DNA of 64,000 nucleotides from Eikenella corrodens (GTDB lineage: Bacteria; Pseudomonadota; Gammaproteobacteria; Burkholderiales; Neisseriaceae): positions 1,922,001 through 1,986,000 of the forward strand of contig NZ_CP034670.1 of NCBI RefSeq assembly GCF_003990355.1. Direction: 5' to 3'. Both the position numbers and the translations under genes were made by a program. The notes beneath the pieces are model-generated. The model did not search any database. It had not been told where the DNA came from and saw only the letters and a program-made list of their open reading frames with translations. Shown here piece after piece: positions 53,955 to 61,645 of the stretch. Within the stretch, counting starts at the first letter, position 1. Each line of letters opens with the position of its first letter.

Positions 53955-54000
53955 AAAGGCTACCTGAAAGCGTTATTTCACTTTTCAGGTAGCCTCTTTT
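53955..54000 (-). terminator. Inverted DUS-pair hairpin after modA
   Basis: AAAGGCTACCTGAAAG pairs with CTTTTCAGGTAGCCTCTTTT, 15 bases past the modA stop. With the Correia copy it separates modA from modBC, so modBC may need its own promoter. Confidence 0.65.
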
Positions 54001-54014
54001 CCTACCATTCCGGC

Positions 54015-54773
54015 TTAGCGTCTGGCCGGGTTAAAACCGTATTTCTGCAAAATGCGGCTGCCTTCGCGCGAGCGGATGAAGTCTAAGTAGCGTGTGGCTT
54101 CGGCAGCATCTTTGCTGGAAGCAGTTACGGCAATGGCGTAGGAAACCGGTTTTTCCAGCGGCACGGCGCGCACGATGCGCACGCGGTCGCGGATCAGCAT
54201 GGCATCGGTGCGGTACACAAAGCCAGCACCCACTTCGCCGCGCGATACATAATCCAGCGCCTGGCGCACGTTTTGGGTGGAAATCATTTTGCCTTCCACC
54301 GTCTGCCACAGGCCGGCTTTTTCCAGCGCGGCCTTGGTGTAGCGGCCGGCCGGCACGCTGGCGGGGTTGCCCACGGCCACGCGCCGCACCTGCGGTTTGC
54401 CCAAATCTTGCAGGGTGTTCACGCGCACATTGGTGGTTTTCGGCTGAATCAGCACCAAGTCGTTCATGGCGAAAGTGCGGCGGCTGGCGGGAGCGATAAC
54501 CTTGGCTTCGGCAGCCTTATCCATGGTTTCCTGGTCGGCAGTGGCCAGCACGTCCACCGGCGCACCTTGCACCAGCTGTTGCAGCAGCACGCCGGAAGCG
54601 GCGGTGTTCAAACGGATTTGCGTATCGGGGTGGGCACGGCCATAGGCAGTGTTGATTTCCTGGAACGCCTCTTTCAGGCTGGCGGCGGCGGAAACGGTAA
54701 TTTCTTTGGCAGAGGCCGACAGGGCGGCACAAGCCAGGGCAAGCATGAGGGCGGTTTGGCTGAAACGGCGCAT
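54015..54773 (-). CDS. modA: Molybdate-binding periplasmic protein
   Basis: A 252-residue protein with a signal peptide (1-23, ending LSASAKE) and AAAGGAGAAG upstream. It binds molybdate for ModBC. Family segments: ITVSAAASLKEAFQEI, NTAASGVLLQQLVQGAPVDVLATAD, KTTNVRVNTLQDLGKPQV, VGNPASVPAGRYTKAALEKAGLW and GEVGAGFVYRTDA. Length is normal. It is separated from modB by a repeat. Confidence 0.95.
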   Translation of the reverse strand: MRRFSQTALMLALACAALSASAKEITVSAAASLKEAFQEINTAYGRAHPDTQIRLNTAASGVLLQQLVQGAPVDVLATADQETMDKAAEAKVIAPASRRTFAMNDLVLIQPKTTNVRVNTLQDLGKPQVRRVAVGNPASVPAGRYTKAALEKAGLWQTVEGKMISTQNVRQALDYVSRGEVGAGFVYRTDAMLIRDRVRIVRAVPLEKPVSYAIAVTASSKDAAEATRYLDFIRSREGSRILQKYGFNPARR

Positions 54774-54898
54774 GTATCTTCTCCTTTAGGTGGTGTAAAT
54801 GGTAGCCTCTATCACAAAGAGGAGGTTTAAATCGCGCGAAATTCTAGCAACGGCCTTTTGGCAGGCAATAGTTATTCCGATATAGGCCGAAAGAACTA

Positions 54899-55002
54899 TA
54901 TCGTGGATTAACAAAAATCAGGACCAGGCGGCGAGCCGCAGACAGTACACACGTTACGGCAAGGCGAGCTAACGCCGTACCGGTTTTTGTTAATCCACTA
55001 TA
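54899..55002 (-). repeat. Correia-like element, 104 bp, inverted orientation
   Basis: TATCGTGGATTAAC to GTTAATCCACTATA, with the core read in reverse. It lies between the divergent mod and cys units. Confidence 0.82.
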
Positions 55003-55233
55003 TAACAAGCCGTTCTTCCCACCAAGACATAGGCGCAAAGGCAAACAGGCGCAGCCTAAGAAGGCTGCCCTGAAAACGGCCGGAACAGACAAACCGCCCT
55101 CCCTGCAAACTTTCAGGCAGCCTCCCCTACCCTATATAACCCACCCGCATTTGCAAACAACCAACCGTTCTTTCTGTTTTCCCGCCGCCTTGTTTATAGT
55201 GCGGGCTACCTGAAACCCGAATCCACGAATCCC

Positions 55234-56070
55234 ATGCGTTTATTGAAAACCCCCAGCGTACTTCCCGGCTTCAACCTGAGCCTGGGCATTACCGTATTGT
55301 GCCTTTCGCTTTTGGTGGTGCTGCCCTTTGCCATGATGGCGGTGAAAACCGCGCAGATGGGGTGGGCGGCGTTTTGGCACACGGTGTCCGAGCCGCGCGT
55401 GCTCGCTTCGGTGTGGCTGAGTTTGCGCATGTCGTTCTTCGCCATGCTCACCAACATCGTGTTCGGCACGCTGGTGGCCTGGGTGCTGGTGCGCTATGAG
55501 TTTCCGGGGCGGCATTTGGCCAACGCGCTGGTAGACCTGCCCTTCGCGCTGCCCACGGCGGTTACCGGCATTGCGCTGGCCACGCTGTACGCGCCCAACG
55601 GCTGGATCGGGCGCTGGTTTGCCAAAATGGATATTCAGGTAGCCTTCACGCCCAAGGGGATTTGGATTGCGCTGGTGTTTGTGAGCCTGCCGTTTATCGT
55701 GCGCGCGGTGCAGCCGGTGCTGGAAGAATTGTCGGGCGAATACGAAGAGGCGGCGGCCTCGCTGGGCGCGGGGCGGCTCACCACCTTCCGCCGCGTCATC
55801 CTGCCGGAAATCGCGCCCGCGCTGCTCACCGGGGCGGGCATGATGTTTGCCCGCGCCACGGGCGAATTCGGATCGGTGATTTTCATTGCAAGCAATATCC
55901 CGATGGAATCGGAAATCCTGCCGCTCATCATCACCGGCAAGCTGGAGCAATACGATGTGCAGGGCGCATCGGCCGTGGCGCTGTTTATGCTGCTGATTTC
56001 CTTCTTCATCCTGTTTGCGCTCAATATCGGCCAGTGGGCGCTGGGCAAACGCGGGGGTGCGAAAGCATGA
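55234..56070 (+). CDS. cysT: Sulfate/thiosulfate ABC transporter permease CysT
   Basis: A 278-residue inner-membrane permease (also called CysU). Six hydrophobic segments; DLPFALPTAVTGIALATLY and the EAA loop EEAAASLGAGRLTTFRRVILPEIAPALLTG are typical. RATGEFGSVIFIASNIPMESE marks the sulfate group. A DUS is read in frame as DIQVAFTP. The stop overlaps cysW as ATGA. No sulfate-binding protein gene is beside it. Confidence 0.94.
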   Translation: MRLLKTPSVLPGFNLSLGITVLCLSLLVVLPFAMMAVKTAQMGWAAFWHTVSEPRVLASVWLSLRMSFFAMLTNIVFGTLVAWVLVRYEFPGRHLANALVDLPFALPTAVTGIALATLYAPNGWIGRWFAKMDIQVAFTPKGIWIALVFVSLPFIVRAVQPVLEELSGEYEEAAASLGAGRLTTFRRVILPEIAPALLTGAGMMFARATGEFGSVIFIASNIPMESEILPLIITGKLEQYDVQGASAVALFMLLISFFILFALNIGQWALGKRGGAKA

Positions 56071-56918
56071 AAACCAATCCGAACATCACCGAGCCCAGAT
56101 GGCTGCAATGGCTGCTTATCGGCACCGCGCTGGCTTTTCTGCTGCTGATGCTGGTCATCCCGCTCGCGGCGGTGTTTTACGAAGCCCTGCGCGAGGGCTG
56201 GCAAACCTATCTGGAATCGCTCACCAACCCCGAAGCCCGCGCCGCCATCCGCCTCACGCTGATTGCCGCCGCCATCGTGGTGCCCGCCAACGCGGTACTC
56301 GGCATCGCCATGGCTTGGCTGCTCACCCGTTTCGACTTTCGCGGCAAGCAGCTGTTCACCACCCTGCTCGACCTGCCCTTTTCCGTGTCGCCCGTGGTGG
56401 CCGGGCTGATGTTTGTGATGCTGTTCGGCGCGCACACCGCCTTGGGCGGCTGGCTGGAGGCGCGGGGCGTGCAGATTATCTTCGCCATTTCCGGCATCAT
56501 CCTCGCCACCCTGTTCGTCACTTTCCCCTTCGTAGCCCGCGAGCTCATCCCGCTGATGCAGGCACAGGGCGAAAGCGAAGAGCAAGCCGCACTGATTTTG
56601 GGCGCGAACGGTTGGCAGATGTTTTGGCGCATCACCCTGCCCAACATCAAATGGGCGCTGCTCTACGGCCTCATCCTCACCAATGCCCGCGCCATGGGCG
56701 AATTCGGCGCGGTGAGCGTGGTGTCCGGCCACATCCGCGGCGAAACCAACACCATCCCGCTTTTGGTGGAAATCCTTTACAACGAATACCGCTTCACCGC
56801 CGCCTTCGCCCTCTCCAGCCTCTTGGCCGTGCTCGCCATCGCCACGCTGGCGCTGCAAGGCATCCTCACCCGCATCCAAAACCGCAAACTGGCCGCCGCC
56901 GCAAGGAGCAAGCAATGA
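56067..56918 (+). CDS. cysW: Sulfate/thiosulfate ABC transporter permease CysW
   Basis: A 283-residue permease, second of the pair. Start is MKTNPNITEPRWLQWLL. DLPFSVSPVVAGLMFVMLFG and EQAALILGANGWQMFWRITLPNIKWALLYG are characteristic, followed by RAMGEFGAVSVVSGHIRGETNT. It overlaps both neighbours by 4 bases, showing one translationally coupled operon. Confidence 0.95.
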   Translation: MKTNPNITEPRWLQWLLIGTALAFLLLMLVIPLAAVFYEALREGWQTYLESLTNPEARAAIRLTLIAAAIVVPANAVLGIAMAWLLTRFDFRGKQLFTTLLDLPFSVSPVVAGLMFVMLFGAHTALGGWLEARGVQIIFAISGIILATLFVTFPFVARELIPLMQAQGESEEQAALILGANGWQMFWRITLPNIKWALLYGLILTNARAMGEFGAVSVVSGHIRGETNTIPLLVEILYNEYRFTAAFALSSLLAVLAIATLALQGILTRIQNRKLAAAARSKQ

Positions 56919-57991
56919 GCATCACCATCCAAAACATCAATAAACACTTCGGCAGCTTCCACGCCCTGCAAAACATCCGCCTCGAAGTGCCCACCGGCAA
57001 GCTCGTCTCCCTGCTGGGCCCCTCCGGCTGCGGCAAAACCACCCTGCTGCGAATCATCGCCGGGCTGGAAAACGCCGACAGCGGGCAAATCCTGTTCGAC
57101 GGCCAAGACGTAACCCGCCAGCATGTGCGCGAGCGCAAAGTCGGCTTCGTCTTCCAACACTACGCCCTCTTCCGCCACATGAACGTGGCCGACAACATCG
57201 CCTTCGGCCTCACCGTACTGCCCCGCGCCCAACGCCCGTCCAAAGCCCGAATCCGCGAAAAAGTGACCGGCCTGCTCAAGCTCGTGCAGCTCGAACACCT
57301 CGCCAAATCCTATCCCCACCAAATCTCCGGCGGCCAGCGCCAGCGCATCGCACTCGCCCGCGCCTTGGCCGTAGGGCCCAAACTGCTGCTGCTCGACGAG
57401 CCCTTCGGCGCGCTGGATGCCAAAGTGCGCAAAGAGCTGCGCACCTGGCTGCGCCGGCTGCACCACGAGCTCGGCATCACCAGCATCCTCGTTACCCACG
57501 ACCAAGAAGAAGCCCTGGAAATTTCCGACCAAATCGTCGTCATGAACCACGGCCGCATCGAACAATCCGGCAGCGCCGACACCCTCTACAGGCTACCTGA
57601 AAACGCCTTCGTAACCGAATTCCTCGGCGAAACCGACTCCTTCGAAGGCCGCATCGAACGCGGGCAGTGGCACTACCGGGGCTACGCCTGGCCGCTGCCG
57701 CCGGGCAAACGCTGGCAGGAACAGAGCGCCCTAGGCTACATCCGCCCGCACGAATGGCAGATTGACCCCGAACGCCCCATGCTCCGCGCCGCCATCGAAA
57801 GCCTGCACCACACCGGCGCCCTCACCCGCCTCACCCTGCGCGAACAAGCCCCCAACGGCCAAACCCTGCAAGCCAGCTTCGCCGCCACCGAAGCCGACCG
57901 CCTCGGCCTCGCCCCCGGCCAAATCCTGCCGCTCGCCCCCCAGCAGGTGTACGTGTTCAGCCACAGCGATTTGATCGAATACGCCATTTAG
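56915..57991 (+). CDS. cysA: Sulfate/thiosulfate ABC transporter ATPase CysA
   Basis: A 358-residue protein energising CysTW. GGAG lies 8 bases upstream of the ATG. Walker A GPSGCGKTT, signature ISGGQRQR, Walker B LLLDEPFGALDA, then THDQEEALEISD. The C-terminal TOBE-like regulatory region (from ~240: LGYIRPHEWQIDPERP) is present. A DUS at 57590-57603 encodes YRLPENAF at the end of the ATPase domain. Confidence 0.95.
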   Translation: MSITIQNINKHFGSFHALQNIRLEVPTGKLVSLLGPSGCGKTTLLRIIAGLENADSGQILFDGQDVTRQHVRERKVGFVFQHYALFRHMNVADNIAFGLTVLPRAQRPSKARIREKVTGLLKLVQLEHLAKSYPHQISGGQRQRIALARALAVGPKLLLLDEPFGALDAKVRKELRTWLRRLHHELGITSILVTHDQEEALEISDQIVVMNHGRIEQSGSADTLYRLPENAFVTEFLGETDSFEGRIERGQWHYRGYAWPLPPGKRWQEQSALGYIRPHEWQIDPERPMLRAAIESLHHTGALTRLTLREQAPNGQTLQASFAATEADRLGLAPGQILPLAPQQVYVFSHSDLIEYAI

Positions 57992-58011
57992 CCCAGGCAA
58001 AACCGAATGGC

Positions 58012-58068
58012 AAAGGCTACCTGAAAACATCGGCTTCAATGAAGCCAAAACCTTTCAGGTAGCCTTTT
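58012..58068 (+). terminator. Inverted DUS-pair hairpin after cysA
   Basis: AAAGGCTACCTGAAA pairs with TTTCAGGTAGCCTTTT; the loop holds its own GGCTTCAATGAAGCC stem. Confidence 0.75.
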
Positions 58069-58074
58069 CCGCTA

Positions 58075-58142
58075 TATAGTGGATTAACAAAAATCAGGAC
58101 AAGGCGAGACAACGCTATACTGGTTTTTGTTAATTCACTATA
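58075..58142 (-). repeat. Internally deleted Correia-like element, 68 bp
   Basis: TATAGTGGATTAAC to TTAATTCACTATA. The middle ~36 bases are absent, consistent with loss between the two AAGGCG copies of a full element. Confidence 0.8.
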
Positions 58143-58192
58143 TAGGCGGCAGGGTGTGGCGCACCCAGCATCTCAAGCCCTGCCCATGCTTC

Positions 58193-58227
58193 AAAGGCTA
58201 CCTAAAAACAGGTTTCAGGTAGCCTTT
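58193..58227 (-). terminator. Inverted DUS-pair hairpin after the Gph-like gene
   Basis: AAAGGCTACCTAAAAAC pairs with GTTTCAGGTAGCCTTT, just past the stop at 58233. Confidence 0.65.
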
Positions 58228-58232
58228 ATCCT

Positions 58233-58877
58233 TTACTCCGCCAGCCAAGCCGCCAAGCCGGTCAGGCTGTCGAGCATGGCCAGGTGCGGGGCGGTTTGCA
58301 GTTGGTCGGGGGTGTGGGCGCCGGTGGTGAGGGCGATGGCGGGGCTTCGGGCGTTGTGCGCCATGTGCAAATCGTGGGTGGTGTCGCCGATTACCAGGGC
58401 TTCGGCCGGATGCACGCCCAATTCGTCGCAGATGGAGAGCACCATTTCCGGCTGGGGCTTGGAGGCGCATTCGTCGACGGTGCGGGTGGCGAGAAAGAGG
58501 CTGCGCGTGCCGGTTTCGTCCAGGGCGGCATCGAGCCCGCGCCGGCCTTTGCCGGTGGCCACGGCGAGCCAGTAGTGCTGTTGCAGCCGCTGCAGTGTAT
58601 TGCCCGTGTCGGGGAATAAAACGGTTTGCTCGCGGCGGTGGTGGAATTCGTGCTGATAGGCGCAGATGGCGGCTTCAGTTTGCTGTTGGTCCAGCTGCGG
58701 GCACAGGCGGCGCAGGGCTTCGCGCAGGCTCAGACCGATGGTGGCGCGGATGTCGGCCTCGGCGGGCGGCGGCCAGCCGAAGCGGCAAAAAGAGTTTTGC
58801 ACGCCCTGCACGATTTGGGCGGTGGAATCGGCCAAGGTGCCGTCCCAATCGAAAATCAATACGCGGTAGGGTTTCAT
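58233..58877 (-). CDS. HAD-family hydrolase, phosphoglycolate phosphatase-like
   Basis: A 214-residue phosphatase. Motif I is LIFDWDGTLADS (nucleophile and acid Asp), motif II VATGKG, motif III KPQPEMVL, and motif IV VIGDTTHDLHMAHNA. The helical cap lies between about 20 and 90. Gph would dephosphorylate 2-phosphoglycolate, but HAD substrates are hard to predict from sequence. Confidence 0.85.
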   Translation of the reverse strand: MKPYRVLIFDWDGTLADSTAQIVQGVQNSFCRFGWPPPAEADIRATIGLSLREALRRLCPQLDQQQTEAAICAYQHEFHHRREQTVLFPDTGNTLQRLQQHYWLAVATGKGRRGLDAALDETGTRSLFLATRTVDECASKPQPEMVLSICDELGVHPAEALVIGDTTHDLHMAHNARSPAIALTTGAHTPDQLQTAPHLAMLDSLTGLAAWLAE

Positions 58878-58981
58878 AGGGATTCCTTGATGTGTTGGGT
58901 TTGGGCTACCTGAATTTTCAGGTATAGCTAAAATTCTTATTTTTTCCTACTGCGTTGGCTCGCCTGGCATGAAGAAATAAT

Positions 58982-59087
58982 TATAGTGGATTAAATTTAA
59001 ATCAGGACAAGGCGGCGAGCCGCAGACAGTACAAATAGTACGGCAAGGCGAGACAACGCTGTACTGGTTTAAATTTAATCCACTATA
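58982..59087 (-). repeat. Correia-like element, 106 bp, AATTTAAA class
   Basis: TATAGTGGATTAAATTTAAATCAGG to TTTAAATTTAATCCACTATA; both ends are perfect inverted copies. It lies 15 bases from the next gene's stop. Confidence 0.9.
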
Positions 59088-59102
59088 TTTCAGCTATCCG
59101 CC

Positions 59103-59321
59103 TCACTTGAAGCTGCGCCCTGCGCCGTGCAGCAAGGCGTTAATCATGATTTCATCGGCTTCCGCCTCGGCTTGGCGGCATACCGTTTCCTGCCGGATGA
59201 TTTCCTCCAAATCGGCACGGCCGCTCTCTGCGGGCTGGGTGATCACCTGCTTGGGGCGCTCCAAAGAAAAGCCTTCCGGCAGAATCACTTTGAATTTGGG
59301 TTGTTGATCGTTTTGCTGCAT
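59103..59321 (-). CDS. Small cytoplasmic protein of unknown function
   Basis: A 72-residue, charged, Glu-rich protein with AAGGAAAG 4 bases before its ATG. The middle (ADLEEIIRQETVCRQAEAEADEIMINALLHG) is predicted helical. No family recognised. The strong ribosome site and compact gene favour a real product. Confidence 0.6.
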   Translation of the reverse strand: MQQNDQQPKFKVILPEGFSLERPKQVITQPAESGRADLEEIIRQETVCRQAEAEADEIMINALLHGAGRSFK

Positions 59322-59423
59322 ATCTTTCCTTTTTGGCTAAATGGCAAACAGGCTACCTGAAAAACGAAGCCGGAATCATGGGCACACTTTTTTCAGGTAG
59401 CCCCTTCCGAACACCGACACCGG

Positions 59424-59927
59424 CTAAAGCTGCGATCCATAGAGGCTCAGGGCGCTTCGCAGCTGCTGCTGCACATTCCGATGCCCGCCGTGCATAACGT
59501 GGCTGTATGGAACCAACACCTGCTTCTTGCTCTCGGCATGGCGGCAATCATACGGCGCATACCGGCTGTCTCCCCGCAAACACAAAGCTGCAAAATCCGT
59601 GCTCCAGCCGTTGGCACGGATTGTGTGCTCCCGAACATCCTCGATATCCGCCCAGCGCACCAGCCGCTCCCTGCCCCATACGGAACGCAGCACCACGCCC
59701 TGCTGCGTCAGCACAACCGGCCGAAAGCCCGTGATGCAGCGCAGCCACACCAGCACAAACAGCCCGCCCACTGCGGCAAACAGCCCCCAAAGCACATCAA
59801 CAAAAGTATCGCGTGCCGCCGAATCGCTCCAGCTCAGAAGCAAAAACGCAAACCCGAGAAAAAACGCCGCTCCCGGCAACAGCCATAGGCTGCAACGGAA
59901 AAAACTGATACGCAACTCGTATTCCAT
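59424..59927 (-). CDS. Two-helix membrane protein with a PH-like C-terminal domain
   Basis: A 167-residue protein. Of two adjacent ATGs I take the second, six bases after a perfect GGAGG. Two membrane helices (about 14-32 and 44-64) are followed by a cytoplasmic domain (VLTQQGVVLRSVWGRERLVRWADIEDV ...) resembling small bacterial PH-like domains. Function unknown. Confidence 0.65.
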   Translation of the reverse strand: MEYELRISFFRCSLWLLPGAAFFLGFAFLLLSWSDSAARDTFVDVLWGLFAAVGGLFVLVWLRCITGFRPVVLTQQGVVLRSVWGRERLVRWADIEDVREHTIRANGWSTDFAALCLRGDSRYAPYDCRHAESKKQVLVPYSHVMHGGHRNVQQQLRSALSLYGSQL

Positions 59928-59943
59928 CATTCACCTCCCGCCA

Positions 59944-60942
59944 TCAACACGCCGATTTTTCAGGTAGCCCTTGCTCCTGCCGCAAGCCCTCCAGCATCTG
60001 ACGCAGCTCTTCCGGCAGCGGCGCGGTGAGCACCAGCGTTTCGCCGCTTGCCGGGTGTTCGAGCTCCAAGCGGTGGGCGTGCAGGAACATGCGTTTGAGG
60101 CCGAGCTTTTTCAGGCGGCGGTTGGCGGTGTAGTCGCCGTAGCGTTCGTCGCCGGCAATCGGGCAGTTTTGCGACTGCATGTGCACGCGGATTTGGTGGG
60201 TGCGGCCGGTACGCAGCGTGGCTTCCATCAGGCTCAGGGCGGAAAGCCCCACTCCATGCAGCGGCGCGCCTCCGAAGCTTTCCAGCACGCGGAACAGCGT
60301 GTGCGCGCTCTGCCCTTCTTCGCTCACGCGCACCATTTTCTCGCCTGCCGCGCCGGTGTATTTGAACAGCGGCAGCTTTACCTGCCGCACATCCTGCGGC
60401 CACACACCCACGCCCAGTGCCAAATATACTTTTTTCGGCTTGTCATTGCGCCAGGCTTCGTGCAGCTTCACCAATGCGCCGCGCTTTTTGGCCACCACCA
60501 ATAATCCGCTGGTATCTTTGTCCAGCCGGTGCACCAATTCCAAATAACGCGCCTGCGGCCGGGCGCGGCGCAGCTGTTCGATCACGCCGAAGCTCACGCC
60601 GCTGCCGCCGTGCACGGCCACGCCGGAAGGTTTGTCCACCACCAAAAGGTGCTCGTCTTCAAACACAATGTCAAACTCGCGCGGCGGCACGGCAGCCTCG
60701 GCCGGCTCGGCTTTCTGCGCCAGCCGGATCGGCGGGATCCTCACTTCGTCGCCCGCGGCCAAGCGGCTGTCGGCAGCGGCGCGCTTTTTGTTCACACGCA
60801 CTTCGCCGCCCCGGATGATGCGGTGGATATGGCTCTTGGGCACGCCTTTGAGCAGGCGGATGAGGAAGTTATCCAAACGCTGCCCGGCGGCGGCTTCGTC
60901 CACGCTCAAATAATTGACTGAATTTTTGCTAATTGCTGGCAT
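59944..60942 (-). CDS. rluC: 23S rRNA pseudouridine synthase RluC
   Basis: A 332-residue enzyme. An N-terminal S4 domain (about 17-75: GQRLDNFLIRLLKGVPKSHIHRIIRGGEVRVN) precedes the catalytic RluA-type domain with HRLDKDTSGLLVVAKK (catalytic Asp ~141). RTGRTHQIRVHMQSQNCPIAGDERYG is also typical. It faces rne, as in E. coli and Neisseria. The last residues are encoded by a DUS. Confidence 0.94.
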   Translation of the reverse strand: MPAISKNSVNYLSVDEAAAGQRLDNFLIRLLKGVPKSHIHRIIRGGEVRVNKKRAAADSRLAAGDEVRIPPIRLAQKAEPAEAAVPPREFDIVFEDEHLLVVDKPSGVAVHGGSGVSFGVIEQLRRARPQARYLELVHRLDKDTSGLLVVAKKRGALVKLHEAWRNDKPKKVYLALGVGVWPQDVRQVKLPLFKYTGAAGEKMVRVSEEGQSAHTLFRVLESFGGAPLHGVGLSALSLMEATLRTGRTHQIRVHMQSQNCPIAGDERYGDYTANRRLKKLGLKRMFLHAHRLELEHPASGETLVLTAPLPEELRQMLEGLRQEQGLPEKSAC

Positions 60943-61645
60943 TTTCTCTATAATCCCCTCCCTGCCGACACCGTGCCCGGGCTACCTGAAAGCCAAGCTT
61001 CAACAAAGCGAAAAACAAAGGGTGCCGCCGGGTTGGCAAGTTGATTGTTTACTGTTTATTTTATCGTAAAAAGACAATTCCGAACGGCTTTTCTCTGCCT
61101 GCCGCGCATTTTGGCGGGCAGATTGAAATAGTAATTGAGTTTACGGCTCCGGCAGCCCAAACGGCCTAAGACGCGACCAGCGTGCCGCCGCACCCGCTGC
61201 CGGGCTTAAAGAAGACCACAACACCGAATTAATAACGGATTTAAGTTAAACCAAAGCCAAGCGGCAAGCCGCAACCCAAGCAGTACGGCAAAACAAGCCA
61301 ACACAGCTTTGCTTTAAAATCAATCCGCTATACTCCGCCGTAAGCGGCCGCCATCCGGCCTGCCGCGGTATTCCAAATCGGCCGCCCGTCCGGCGGCCGG
61401 CGTGGTAGCGATGCCCGCCCCGCTCTTTCACTACCTTCTTTACCGTTTTCTGCCCGCGCCCGATGCCGGCTGCCCAACCGCCACGGCGGTTTGCCGCACA
61501 CCGCGCTTCAGGCCTGCACAATAACGGCTGCCGGTTTTCACTTCGTTGAATCTTTATTTTCAGGTAGCCTTCCCCAACGGCAGCAAAGCGGCCAAACTGA
61601 TTACACGCTTCGGAATTGCAAACCAAACAAAAGGTTAGCAATATC
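60943..61645. other. Long rluC-rne intergenic region / rne leader
   Basis: About 700 bases without a credible gene. A candidate rne promoter is TTGGCA (61033-61038), 18 bases, TATTTT (61057-61062). Downstream are GC-rich segments able to fold (around 61330-61500), a degenerate Correia copy and a DUS. In E. coli the rne leader mediates autoregulation; a similar role here is inference. Confidence 0.5.
61230..61332 (-). repeat. Degenerate Correia-like element in the rne leader
   Basis: TAATAACGGATTTAAG at the left, AAGCGGCAAGCCGCAA and CAGTACGGCAAAACAAGCC inside, ATCCGCTATA at the right. Many substitutions. Confidence 0.6.
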
